Below are positions 49,144 through 61,598 of a DNA stretch of 64,000 nt, one piece after another (position 1 is the first letter of the stretch; each line of letters starts with the position of its first letter). The translations under genes were made by a program, and so were the position numbers. The notes below the pieces were generated by a model. The model made no database searches. It saw nothing but the letters and a program-made list of their open reading frames with translations, and was not told the DNA's origin. This stretch comes from Rotaria sordida (Eukaryota; Rotifera; Eurotatoria; Philodinida; Philodinidae), in assembly GCA_905250125.1 (NCBI GenBank), contig CAJNOL010000419.1, forward strand, positions 78,299 through 142,298, given 5' to 3'.

Positions 49144-50449
49144 AACTTTTAATTTCTAAAGTAATTCTATTTAATTAAAACTTATGTAGAATAGTTAATA
49201 TCAGTTTGTATTCTTCAATATTGATGATGAAACATCAGACATATCAATCCTTGATGTAAAGTGAAAACGAAAAAAAAATGTTCCGCTTGGAAGAATTTGT
49301 CTAGATAGCAAAAAAGAAAATGTTCGTCCTTGCGTCAAGGCTTTATTAAACTATGTCTGTTTGTCATTAGAAACAAAAAACAATCGTCTCTCTTTCTCTG
49401 TCAATTTGATTAATATCTATTGAATATTTGTAGTTTATTTTACAATTAATTTTGAAAATATGTCTTATTTCTTTTGACTTTTTTCTTGATTTTATTCGAA
49501 CTTTGTTTTGACAAAAAATCGAATAGCGAGAAAAGAAAATGTTGCGAAGAACAAGGAAAAGAAAAGAGTAAAGAAAGGGTCTCAAAAAGAAGAAAACAAC
49601 AAAAAAAACAAACAAGAAAACGTTATGAGCGAGTGTACATGCATGCGTGTGTGTGTGTATGCGTCTTGTCGAACTAGTTGTTCAGATAATTAAACCATAG
49701 AAAACGAAAAAAAAAAAATGTATGTATGTGCTAAACACAAGAGAAAAAGAAATTCAAGATCAGCAACAACAACAGTAATAATAATAATAATCACGTCAAA
49801 AAAATATGATGTGAGACGCGAACGCAACAAGGAGAAAAAAAGATTATCATATACACATATAAACACAAGACCTTGTTTTATATTGAACAAGAAACAAAAG
49901 AAAAGAAACTATTGTTCGTATTTGTGTATATGTATGATAGAAATACTGTGTTTGTTTGAAGAAAAAAGTAAATGAATAAAAATCATCATCCAAAAACCGG
50001 TAAATAACAAACAACAATAACAAATAACGTTCAAGATCTTTTTTTTTTTGAATGACTCCCGAAAGCAAAAAAAAAAGAAAAAAACACAAAAGTAATGAAC
50101 ACACGCAAAAAAAAGCAACGTCAAAAATATCTGAGGTGTTGATGCTCAAAAAAAATAATAATAATCAGGAATACAAGTATTTTTCGTTTTTGAAATAATA
50201 GTTCTGCATCACATAGGAAAGAAAAACCACATGATGATGATGATGATGATGATGACGACAAAAAGAAAGAGAAAAAAAGAATGATTATTTAGCAAACAAA
50301 CCACACACACGCACACACATATGCACTAGCATTCGTATCTATATAATGGTATAAGTAATGATAATGAAGGACTACGAAACAAAAAAAGCAGAATAAGGGA
50401 AAACGAAGAAGAAAAAAGAAACTGTACAGTATATATGTGGGCTCTTTCA
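49144..50449. other. Intergenic / probable 3' UTR of hnRNP gene
   Basis: Low-complexity, purine-rich on the plus strand (AAAGAAAAG runs), with a GT-rich patch near 49648-49660 and an ATG trinucleotide repeat at 50231-50254. On the minus strand this is pyrimidine-rich, as expected for a long 3' UTR of the hnRNP gene upstream. Open frames here run through low-complexity sequence and are not credible. Confidence 0.45.
50231..50254. repeat. (ATG)n microsatellite
   Basis: Eight ATG units in a row between the hnRNP and EF-hand genes. Confidence 0.85.
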
Positions 50450-53400
50450 TCAACGACTGTAATTGGATGGAGGTGCCGAATCGGACGAGAAATGGTCATA
50501 ACCTGTTGGTGCTGGATATGCAAATGCATTTGGTGGACCACTCGATGAATCAGTTCCATAATTATATTGATTTGGTGGTGGTCCAGCTGATGGTGGACCT
50601 TGTGAACCTTGTGGTTGACTAAAACTCCAACCGGCATAAGAATATTGAGCCGTATTAGAATTAGCTCCACCAAATGGCGTTTGAGTTTGCGGTGGACCTA
50701 CAGCTGCATTTGCTGGATTACCTGATGGACCAGCTGATGCTGTTCGTCCTTGTCCATAAGAATTACCTTGTGGAGGAGGAGCAACCTGCCAAGTAGCATT
50801 TGATCCAGATGCTGATGAAGGACCATAAGAACTATATGAACGAGGATCTGCTAAATAATGAAAAATTATTTTAGATTAAAAATCCATTGATTGAAACTTA
50901 TTTGATGGATAATTGAAAAGTTTTTAGACAAGATATTTGTTCACTTTTTATCTCCTTTGAAAATATTTCCGACTAATCAAAAGGTATGATTCTGTAATGT
51001 TTTCAAATATGAGCTTATGAGGAAATCGTTCAAAGTAATACCTTCTCGCGTTTGAGATGAGACTCCAATCATTGCATTGAGACTGTTGAATGTAGAAGAA
51101 ATCTAGAAAGTTTCTTTCCCATGCGTTGCTCTTGTGAAGTTATGGCCACTACATTGGATTTTTTTACCTTTGGGTACAGTATTTATAGAAAAAAAAACGG
51201 ACAAACGAGTTTTGGTCTAAAACTTTGTTCAAGAACAGCTCTTGAAGTCATTTGAATCTCCTCAAAATTTCGAGCAAAAAGACTGATCTTGTCTAAGCAT
51301 AGGAAATCCACAAAAACCATGACATGCTACTAGAAGGACGGAAAATCGAGAGTTTTTTTTTGTAGATTTGGTGTCTCGAGAAGAGACGAGTCTTTTTGGC
51401 TGAAAATTTTAGGCCAAAATTCATTTGTCCGATTTTTTTTTATAAATATCGTGTCAAAGGTAAAAAATTTAGTGTAACGATCATAACTCCGAAAGCGCAG
51501 TGCATAGAGAAGAATCCTTCTAGTTTTCTTGTAGTCTCAACAGGTCTTAATTCATCGGAAATACTTTCAAGCAAGTTTAAGGCGAACAAATATCTTGTCT
51601 AAAAACTTTTCGATTTCTCATTATATTACCATAGTTTGTATTTGGCCATTGAGCTGGACTCATTGGTGACCAAGGTTGAGCAAGACCTTGACTATTCGAT
51701 GGTAATTGTTGTCGATTTGTTTGAGAGCGATTTTGTCCTTGTTGATTAGCTTGTTGATGTTGTTGAGCTGATGAAATTCCAAGTGATGATGAACTAAATT
51801 AAAAAAATTAATTTTTTCTATTTAACAAAAAAAAGAAAATTCTAATTTACTTATAAAATGGATAGTGTTGTTGTTGAGCAGCAAGTGCTGCTTGTTGATA
51901 TTGTAATTGTTGATGAGATGGTGGTTGTTGTGAACGTTGTTCTAATAGGGAAAAAAAAGAATTTAATTCTCTTTTTTATGTCTTTCTTTTCTTTTTATTT
52001 ACGTTGTTGATATTGAAATGGATTTTGACTTAATCCAGGCATATTATAATGTGCTAATGGTGCATGCATAGGATTATTTGCATTATTATTCTGTTGATTA
52101 TTTTCTGTAGTTTTTGGATTAGCTCGTTTACAATCAATGGATTTTCCCGCTAATGTATGACGTGGTTGTTGAAGAACTTCTTCGGCACTTTGTTCATTTT
52201 CAAAAAGAATAAAACAAAATGGACGTCGTTTTTGTTTGATTTTATCCATTGGTGCTTCAATTTGAGCGATCTAAAATCGAAATAAAAAAATCGAAAAATT
52301 AAATCAAAAATAATTCTTAACAAACTTTTCCAAATTTTGAAAAATATTCTAGTAATTCAGCATCAGTTACTTCAGTATCTAAACCACCAACGAAGACTTT
52401 ACGTGCAAGTGCTTGATCACGACGATGTGCCGATTTTGTATCAACACGTTTACCCTGAATTACATGTAAATCTTGGGAATAAACCTGTCAAATAATAAAA
52501 ATAAGAAACAAAAATCGATAATTAAAAAATTATGTTTCTTTTTTCTTACTTTATCTGTTGAATCACGATCTTCAAAAAGAACAAAACCAAAACCTTTTGA
52601 ACGACCTGATTTATCAAATTTAACAGTGGCACTTTCGACATTGCCAAATTTAGCAAAATATTCACAAAGATGTTCTAAAATATAAATATTAAAATAAATT
52701 CAAATAATAAAAAAAAATTTCTTTACCCATTTTTGTATCTGGACTAAGACCACCAACAAATACTTTTCGTGTACTAAAATTTAAGAATACAAAACAATAT
52801 ATAAATCAATGCCGAAGCCAAGGAAACTCAGTCCTCTGATGAGATTTTTGAAAGATGTATTAGTCTTTACAATGAAACGTTTTAACTCTTATTTTTTGCA
52901 GCTCCTATGTATATTCAAAGAAAGGATTCTACAATAAAAATAAGGTCATGAGTCATGACCTCATATTTACTGTATTGTCTTTGAAAATAAAAACATGTGT
53001 TTCAAAAATCTCGTCAAGACCCATGTAGCCGGTTGTTGCATTATCATGTAATTATTTTCCATTATAATGAAAAATAACACATTATAATGGCAATAATTAC
53101 ATGATAATGCAACAATCGGCTACATGGGGGGTGCTTAAAATTCTTAATACATTCTGTCGATTTTTTACAACTTTCTGGTAACTTTGGACAGCAACTGGAT
53201 TTTACAACACTATATGCCTTTCTCTGGCAGAAAGTTAAATAAAAATGAACAGACAATGTCTTGTGAAGTGAATAGGATAGAGAAGGAACGACCTGGTCAT
53301 AGTGGATTTCATTCTTCTTCCTCTGGTCATCACCTCTAGCACTACGAGAATGAGAGCATTTTCTGTCGAATTTTTAAGTCTTCATATCTCTAAAAAAAAT

Positions 53401-53946
53401 CGACAACTCTGGTACGGCCAAAATCTTGGTTCCATCACTGATATATATAGAACTCAATCAATCTTTTACTTACTTGACTGAATCATTCGTTGCATTATCA
53501 ACGCCAGTATTATTTTGTCGACGTTGTTGTTGTTGCATTGATGGCCCACTATTATAATTATTATTATTATTATTTCCATTATATGAACCATATCTATTCT
53601 GTTGTTGTGGTGGTAACATTGGTCTCATAGGTCCACCTGCTGCATAACCATTGCTACTCATACCACCATTACTTAAATATTTTGCTGGTGGACCTGTATA
53701 TATTGTTCCTGTAATAGGTGATGCCATTGGTTGTTGTTTCATAGCAAACATTTGCATTGAATTTTCAAATGTATGTCCCATATTATCAGAATTATTACGT
53801 ACAGGTTGAAAAGATGCACTATTATTATTAGCTGTATTATTGTTGTTTGAATTTGTATTATTGTTATTAGTTAAATTGTTTGATGTTGTTGAAGATGTAC
53901 CAGAATTTGTTGTCGATGTTTGATCGAGTACGTTACCAGACGACAT
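50450..53946 (-). CDS. hnRNP A/B/D-type protein with two RRMs
   Basis: Eight exons: 53946-53474, 52773-52727, 52674-52550, 52484-52326, 52270-52003, 51941-51851, 51793-51630 and 50850-50450; 1728 nt, 575 aa. An Asn/Ser/Thr-rich N-terminus of about 157 residues precedes RRM1 (RKVFVGGLSPDTKM as RNP2, KSGRSKGFGFVLF as RNP1) and RRM2 (RKVFVGGLDTEVTDAELLEY as RNP2, KQKRRPFCFILF as RNP1). A long Gln-, Asn-, Gly-, Pro- and Tyr-rich prion-like C-terminus follows. The closest family is hnRNP D/AB (Drosophila squid, mammalian AUF1/CBF-A), nuclear proteins that package pre-mRNA and control splicing, stability and localisation. RRM2 matches the KIFVGGL..EEKIREYF...PMD pattern of that group. Musashi/DAZAP1 types are alternatives. 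Introns 1 (700 nt) and 7 (779 nt) each contain an inverted repeat. It is divergent from LRRC56, with 589 bp between start codons. Confidence 0.9.
50915..51611. mobile_element. Foldback MITE with perfect 28-bp TIRs in hnRNP intron 7
   Basis: The left end at 50915-50942 begins GAAAAGTTTTTAGACAAG and ends ATATTTGTTC. The right end at 51584-51611 is its exact reverse complement over all 28 nt. The arms stay clearly complementary inward (for example TTTTTTACCTTTG and GGACAAACGAGTTTTGG on the left against the inverse of the right copy) to a centre near 51290-51300. There is no coding frame. It sits 18 nt from the intron's 5' splice site; removing it would leave an intron of about 82 nt, the normal size here. 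Confidence 0.85.
53021..53127. repeat. 107-bp near-perfect hairpin in hnRNP intron 1
   Basis: Left arm 53021-53069 and right arm 53080-53127 are reverse complements across about 48 nt, with one mismatch and one small indel. The outer end is CCATGTAGCCG and the inner end CCATTATAATG, with a loop of about 10 nt. It could be a tiny palindromic MITE. If transcribed within the intron it would fold into a long hairpin resembling a miRNA or siRNA precursor. Confidence 0.85.
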
Positions 53947-54535
53947 TTCGAAATATGTTTACACAAAAACAAACAAATAGGCAAGACTACACAGACACGT
54001 GAATAGGAAGATAGATATTAAATAGAAAATAGAGAAATCCAATAAAGATAGATAGAAAAAAAAATGAACAAGGAAACGAAAAAAAACAGGATTTCTGAAC
54101 ACACGAAACACACAAGAAAAAAAAAGAGAAAAAAAAAGAAGAAAAGGAAGAAGCAAATGCGCAGGTTTCAAAAGAAAACAAACAACACAGAAACGAACAA
54201 TAACAATCAATCCGAACAAATAAATAAACAAGTCAAAATACACCAATCCTCTATATGTAACACATTTATGCATTTCGTATCAAATCACAATTTACATTTT
54301 GACAAGTTGCTTAGGAAAGCAAATCAATAGAATTTTTAAATGGTTAAAATGAAAAAAGAAAAGAATTGACTTTTTATACATTTTTATTATGCAGAAAAAT
54401 AAAAAAAAAAATAATTTGATTCTTTTAGGTTATGCTTAGGTAACGAAAATATTTATTTATTGTTTTTTTTTTTTGTAATAGACGAAATTTTCTTTTGTTG
54501 TCTTTTTCTTTATGAAAACTTAAAGAGTTTCAAGT
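53947..54535. promoter_or_regulatory. Divergent intergenic region, hnRNP and LRRC56
   Basis: The 589 bp separating two head-to-head start codons must contain both promoters and 5' UTRs. The sequence is purine-rich on the plus strand around 54100-54160 and otherwise AT-rich. I do not see a clear TATA box at a decisive position. Confidence 0.5.
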
Positions 54536-57500
54536 ATGCCGATCGATATTGAAAGACCCGCACCATCACGTAAACAACCTTTACGTCGTGGTATTCATAT
54601 AACTGAACATAAAGATTATCGAGTTAATCCTGAACCATTAGTTTTACAAGAAGCTGATTTTTTACTTGAAGAATTTTTATCACCAACTAAACTGGTATTT
54701 ATATATTTATTTATTAAAGAAAATATTTCATATTTCTTTTTGTTTTATATAGAGAGCATTAACAGGTACAGATGATTTAGCAAATATTCGTGAATTAGAA
54801 ATGATTGTCGATACATCGGATACAAGTTTGGGAAATTTTGGAATTTATTTACAAAAATTAGTGCAACTTAAATTAAGTAATAGTGTCATACCACGAATTA
54901 GGTAATTATTTGTTTGATGAGAAAACTTTAAGAAATGTTCAAGGACTGAGAAATAGCAATTCTTTCGCACTGCACCCACACTTCTATGATTGCTACAATG
55001 ATAAAAAAAACAACAATGTTCACAATATTTTTAGCTCTCACATTCATATTCATCGAGGAAATTGTAAACATGAATGTGTGGGTATGAAAACTATTGCAAA
55101 AAAAGTATCACTTTGACTTTTATGAATGGCAAAACTGTGAGGAAACTAATGATCAATTCCCGTTTCCACAAGGAACTATATTAAGAGTTGTTCTACAACT
55201 TAGGAATTGCTATTTCTCAGTTCTTGGACATTGCTGATCGTGCTATGAAAAACGATATTACAATCTTCCATTAATATCTCATTGTTTAAGACTTATAATT
55301 TTCGATTATATTGAATAATAAGACATAAATATGTGATAACAGTTTTAGACCGCATGACAAATTTATGAAGAAATCATTGAAATAAATTAAATGTGTCCTT
55401 TATTTTTGAAATATTTGAATAATTTTTTTGTAATAACTTGTCAACGATTAGAATTTTTTATCAGTAGATGGCAGGATTTATTTTTTCAGGCTCTTTCAAT
55501 ACATTTCGTTATACATTTTATTATCAAACAGAAGGGATTAGAGTGAAGGCAGGCATCTAGCTGAGAGTGAAGACTGATCCATGGGAATTGATTCTTAAAA
55601 ATAAATCCTAAATACAATATTCAAACTCTACGTTATTATTATAACGAATATTTCAGATTTTTTGGAACGATTGACACAAACAATTTATTTTTCCTCTGGA
55701 ATTTTATTCATTTTCTATACGTCGAATTTCAACTATATTTAATTATTTTGTTTTTTCAAGTCGATTCTTTTGAAATCTATTAGTATCTTTCTTTGAACAT
55801 CTCTGATATTTTTCTAAATGTAAAGAAACAGTTCTACACGAAAATAGCTGCTCTCTGTGAAGTGCCACTATTTTTTATGATACTGAGTTGATATTTTTGA
55901 ATGTATGCGTGCAACCATAAATCTTCCTTCCATCAGTTCAAATGTACTGAAGTTATGTTTCCTATATCATTTTTTTCGATTGTGATCACTTTATCTCAAC
56001 CATGTCGACAAAAATATTTTTGTTCATCTCCTCATTCGAAAATCTAATGTCGTAGCTATCTCTACTCCGAATTTTGTTAGAAATTACTTAAAAATAATTG
56101 AGATATTATCTTATCAAGAACAACAAATGGTGGTTTTTTTAGTAAAATGGATTTTTTCCACAATGACTTTGACCAATTTATATAAAACTTTTAGTAGAAA
56201 ATTCCCAGGAGACGATGAGTCTGTTCTGAAAGTTTTAAAGTTGCAGCATAGAATGAAATTGAGTTAATGCTACGACGTGGGTTCACTATCTCAGGATGTG
56301 TAGATAACTAAGATCTTGACTATATGTCACGGGCTTTGATCATAATACAGTAGACGTACGGAACTGCCTTTAACGCTAGAAAAAAACAATAGTAGCTTGC
56401 GGAATAGCAAAATAGCAAACAAAAATTTTTGTAGTACATATTTCCTCTGAACATCTGTTTCACAGAGGAAAGAAGATGTGTGAATCATAGCTTCAGTACA
56501 TGCGAACTGCTGGAGAACAGATTAGTAAGAAGCTGAGGATCCACGTTTTAGTGGATTTGGAAGGACTTGCAGCTCCCTACAGGTTGATCACTGCGATCGA
56601 GGCTTATGGTCGCCTGCATACACCCATAATATCAACTCAATATCATAAAGTATAGTAGTACTTCATGGAGGGCAGCTAACTTTTCGTCAAGACTAGAGTT
56701 GTCTTTTGTATACTAAAACTGATTTAATTTATATATAAATGTTTTTATCAAAAACGAAAAATTTATTCTTTTTGTTTATTAATTTAAAGAGATCTTGGTA
56801 CATCTCTCTCACATATACGTATTTTATGGATGGCTCGTTGTTGTCTAAATGATCTTGATGGTATAACAAGTCTTCAATCACTTGAAGAACTTTATGTTGC
56901 GTATAATGAAATATCTGATTTAAGTGCATTAAGTATGCTTGAATATTTACGATTACTTGATCTTGAAAGGTATATTTTAATCATAATATTTTTCTTTTAT
57001 TTATATTTTTCTTTATCTAGTAATCTTGTTGATGATTTTCGTCAAGTTGAATTTCTTGCCTTATGTCCCAGTTTAAAATCATTAACTCTCGAAGGCAATC
57101 CGGTATAAACAAAATATTTGAAAATCTTTATTTGTTTTTTGTTTTGTGTAAATTAGATTAATAATCATTCTGATTATCGTACAGAAATAATTCAACGTTT
57201 ACCTCGACTTCAAACACTTGATGATATACCAACAAATCGAACAAATAAAATCTCATCATCAATACCTGGAGAAGGTTTAATGTTATTTCAACAAGATTGG
57301 TCTTTAATTGAAGAATGTATTGCTGCAGGTATGGCACCACCTGATGATAAATTAGCATGTAATCAAGGTAAATATAATAGAAAAAACTTAGATTTTTTAA
57401 AAAAATATTTTTCATGTGTTCGATTTTCTAGTCGATTCTCGACCACGATCAGCTAATAAAAGTCCATTAAATCGACCAACTTCAGCCGCATATTATCGTC

Positions 57501-60500
57501 CTCGATCAGCAGCTCGTTCTAGTTCAGGTGGTAGTATTCGACCTCCATCTGCATCAATGCGACCAAATACAGATCCCACTAAATCAGAATTATTAGGTTA
57601 AACTAGCTTTTTATTTTTCTTTCTCAATCAAAAAACTTTATGTATTACAGATAATAATGAAGATGTTGTTAGTGAATTAACTATTGGTCCAGCATTTCAA
57701 GGAAATCTAACAAAAATATTACGAGCAAGAAAACATCAACAATCCTATACATCCGATATTCCTTCTCCAGTAAAAACATCAGAAAAAACAAAACCACCAT
57801 CACCACCACCAATATCATCTAGTTCTTCATCATTACCAATATCGAATCATCCATTAATGAAAGAAATTAATGATTGGAAAATTGAACATAATCGGTAAGA
57901 TTTATTTTATTTTGAATATGTTTTTTTTTTTTTTTAATAATTATTAATTAGAAAAATTGAAGAACGTAAAAAACTTCTTGAACCACAAGTATTACGTATT
58001 GCTGATGATGATGATTTACTTGAGAATGATCTGGAAGTTGATGAATCTGATGAAGATAATAGTTATGAAAAACAAACAAATTATTTTCGAAAAGGTTTAT
58101 TTTATGTTTTATTCTTATGTCTTTGTTTTTTTTTTTGCATAAAAATTTATATGATCTTGTAAATAGACGAAACAATTGTACCTTCTTCGAAGAAACGTAA
58201 TTTTGGTCTTGATGAATCATTTCCACCTGAAAATCAAAAATGGCAATTAACAACTATGCCTACTTATAATCCTGAAAAATCAGAAAGTCGACTTACTACC
58301 GGTGATACAGGTAAGATTTACAATTTTTGTACAAAGTCAATGAAATAGGATCGGTTCGATTACAAGAAAACAACGCGAAACAATCCTATGTAGAGTTTGA
58401 AACCGGACCAGTCTTTATCGGTTGGAAAATATTTTATAGATATGCTATTTTTCTCTGATAAAATTTGTTGAGAGCAAGTTTGCTTGTCCTTATCAAAATA
58501 ATCAAATAGTGTTGTCTCACGAATTATCAGTTTTATTTCTTTAATCCAAATATATTTCATTTTTTAAAAAGCACAATCAAAAATGTGTTACTTGAGTTTA
58601 ACTTTTTTGATAAAAATCCAATTTAGGTTTGGACCATCGTTCGAATAGAGAAACGTTAGGTTTTTCTGAAAAGTGTGAATGAGAAAATACAACATTTAGG
58701 GTTTAGTAATCGTTGATGGACAAATTATAGAGTGCTACGAGACAAACTTTCATGTTCCATGTTCCGTTGCATGAAAGACTGCTGAATGCACAAAGTGCTG
58801 TAGCTGATTAGTTGCCATGACAAATTTTTCTTCTTCTCGATGTATTAGTCACGATTCACGTCAATCACTCATTTTTCAAATCTAACTATCATTGCGAAAT
58901 GAGAAAAAATTTGCCGAGATCATGAGATTGTGAGGAATGCGCATCTGAAATCTGTCTTTCAAAAACTCGATTCCATTCAGAGACTATAAAAATGCAGAAA
59001 ACGATAATTAACAGTTGAAGGTTTCCTTATATGGTCTCATACATGTTTCAATCTGAAAAAGACTATTGATATTTCAGATGCTATATGCAATAGTTCGTTC
59101 AGATTCATTATCGCTTAACTCAACAGTTGAGTCAAGGTAGCTGAACGCAACTGAAGTTCATTATGATTACCTCTACGGAAGTCTGTCATTTAGAAATATT
59201 AGATGTCGTATAGGATTGCATTCTGACATTTGTTGAGCTTGTGTAATCAGCCATCTTTTCTATTTGAACTTTGTTTGAATAGCAGCCTAGTTCTTTCTTT
59301 CTATTATTTATTTCAATATCACGATATTTGTTAAAAATAAAATAATTAAAGTTCACAACACGTTTTAATATAAGGATTAAAAATATTCGGGATATTGGTG
59401 TTTTCTATATTGTGCCGTGTCCAAAATGTTTCAAGACTGTCCTGCTGAACTCTGATAAATACCTGATTTTTTTTCGCGCTATATATAAAAATATTACATA
59501 TTTATCTTTGAGAAATCTAACAGACATAAATGACTGTAACACGATATTTCTTCCTAGAGTTTTGAAAAACCTGAGTCCAAAAAGGCAAAATGGATGTTTT
59601 TTGAAGCCATTCCTATTAATAGATTAATAATGATCCAACAAACTGACCAGACTGAACCAGTTCAAAAATTCTTGGCCACGTTACAACTCTGATTCCATGT
59701 AACATTGATACATTCGTTAGCTTATTATAAGTTTTTAAACCGTTCGGTGCCAAAGAAAACACGAGGCGGTTCTATCTCTGCTACGTATTAAATCTATTTC
59801 GAGCTCATTTGGATAATTTATTTTTTTTACCTTTTTTATTCCGACGAAAAAGATTTATACGAGCTATGCATATGTATGTATATATTCGTGTTAGATAAAA
59901 CAAAAATGAAAGACAAATTACTGGAGATCTGAAGTAAGCAGATCATTGAAAGAATACATGGAATTCAAATATCCAGGTAGATTACCTAGTTAGATGATTT
60001 TTAATGGTAGAAAAATGCTTCTTGAATCAACTAGTCTTTGTAAACATTATTCGATTATTTTGCATTTCTATAATAGTAATAATGATTGCTGATGCCATAT
60101 AGGAAATAAAGAAACGATCAAAGATTAATAATACTATTGTTAGAAGAAACAGCAATTCTTCATTTTCAATACATTGAACTTTGCTCATTACATTAAATAA
60201 CTTAATAACTAAAAATATGTTTATATGTAATTAAATCATTCTACTTTTTTTTTTCAATTGTGGCAATTCTAAAAATATATAATAAAAAAAATCCTTAAAA
60301 TATCAGTATAAAAATAACTCGTATTTATATATCATTTGTTAGGCTATCGATCAAATTCAGCATCCAGTTTACATCATCATACACGATCGCGTACAAGTTC
60401 ACGATCATCAGCAGCTGATCAGTCGTAAGTTATTATAATGGAATCTATCATAGAAATAACGGGTGTGCCGAAAGTTTTAAAACAAAATATTTGTTTGTTT

Positions 60501-61598
60501 TTGACTCTCTTGAAAGTGCCTCCGAGAAGTTAAAAGCTATGGACTAGGACCAGTATATTGTACACTTTCCGAATATTATCTTACAAAATTTGATTTCAGT
60601 TTTTGTTCAAGACTCGTGAAGAAATTTTTTAAAGGCCAAAAAAATTAGATTGAACAATGGGCCAATAGGCTTTTGTTAATGCGTATAAGTTCTTTTTCGA
60701 AAATGCTAAAAATATTCAAGTCGATTATTTTGTCGAACGGACACTTCTTTACAAACTTTTATATTGAATTAAACTGTAGCTTTTACCCTAAGTGAAACTA
60801 TAGACACTTTGATAAGAGCTTCTTTCAATATAAAACGTCTTCTGGTGGAAAGTTGATTTTTCAAAAATGAGGATTTAAAGGAAACGAAAACTGAAGTGAC
60901 CTCTAAAAAAACTCCAATAGTACGTTTTTTAGGATAGCTTCTGCTCTACAAGCTGATATATTAATAAAATTGTCACCCTTTACTTTCGAGTTGCAATAAC
61001 AAAAGCACAAAAGTGTATAGAAAATTTCTCCATCCAAACTATTTTTTGACCTTTTCCAAAGATTATCTCGTTGATCTCAAGAAAATTTCTAAGCCTACAT
61101 TCTGAAACAGCACAGAATCTTGATCATAACTCATAGATTTTGACTTCTCGAAGGTACTTCCAAGGTTTATTATTAATCTTTACTTTCTTTATACTTCATT
61201 TTTTGATATAACATCACATTATTCTAAAAGATCTGCAATTGATTCTTGTAAACATTTCTCAATAAAATTTCAAAAACAGATAATCAATATTTATAATAGT
61301 TATAAATACTTGAGAGAACATTTATTGCACGCTAACAAAGTACTATGAAAAATTCTAACTACTTCTTTTTTTTCTAATAAATAGTAATTCAACAGCTGAT
61401 CGTTATCGTTCACCAATGCGTGTTAAACATGAACCAGTTCTTGGTACAACTCATGTACATCGTTCTCCACTTTCCTCGACAACTGATCCACCATCACCAA
61501 CTCTTAAAGGACCTAAATCATCTACAAAAACATTACTGAAAGGATTGCGTAATGATCCATTACCAACACTACAACGCCTTCCTCCACGAAAAACATAA
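54536..61598 (+). CDS. LRRC56: LRRC56 ciliary leucine-rich-repeat protein
   Basis: Eleven exons: 54536-54694, 54753-54901, 56790-56969, 57021-57102, 57157-57367, 57432-57596, 57651-57894, 57952-58094, 58167-58310, 60343-60424 and 61385-61598; 1773 nt, 590 aa. LRRC56 (Chlamydomonas ODA8) works in the cytoplasm and cilium on maturation or transport of outer dynein arms. Conserved stretches match the family: FLLEEFLSPTKLRALTGTDD, LEMIVDTSDTSLGNFGIYL, QLKLSNSVIPRIRDLGTSLS, the LWMARCCLNDLDGITSLQSL repeat, YNEISDLSALSMLEYLRLLD and CPSLKSLTLEGNPV. About five LRRs occupy residues 85-215 and are closed by a capping segment that ends RLPRLQTLDDIP. The C-terminal 330 residues are Ser/Pro/Arg-rich and disordered, as in other LRRC56 proteins. 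Introns 2 (1888 nt), 9 (2032 nt) and 10 (960 nt) are unusually long. AATAAA lies at 61695-61700. Confidence 0.93.
54925..55240. repeat. Foldback element in LRRC56 intron 2
   Basis: CTGAGAAATAGCAATTC at about 54946-54962 is mirrored by GAATTGCTATTTCTCAG at about 55205-55221. The similarity extends outward (AAATGTTCAAGGA against TCTTGGACATTGCT) and an inner pair (CTCACATTCAT, ATGAATGTGTGGG) forms a second hairpin near 55036-55083. It begins within about 25 nt of the intron donor. Confidence 0.7.
60490..61165. repeat. Foldback element in LRRC56 intron 10
   Basis: CTTGAAAGTGCCTCCGAGAAG near 60509 pairs with CTTCTCGAAGGTACTTCCAAG near 61144 with a few mismatches. Further pairs follow inward, such as AAAAGCTATGGACTA against the inverse of ATAACTCATAGATTTT, and AAAGGCCAAAAAAAT against the inverse of ATTTTTTGACCTTTT. 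The arms can be followed for 150 nt or more. Confidence 0.65.

Noticed and set aside
49474-50149. Several long-looking frames on both strands
   Set aside because: They run through purine/pyrimidine low-complexity sequence (Lys-rich on one strand, Phe/Leu-rich on the other).
53959-54330. Overlapping frames on both strands in the hnRNP-LRRC56 gap
   Set aside because: Low-complexity AAAGAAA/TTTCTTT sequence in a divergent promoter region; no domain.
54883-55116. 77-codon plus-strand frame
   Set aside because: Lies across the donor of LRRC56 exon 2 and inside a foldback repeat, so it is intron read-through.
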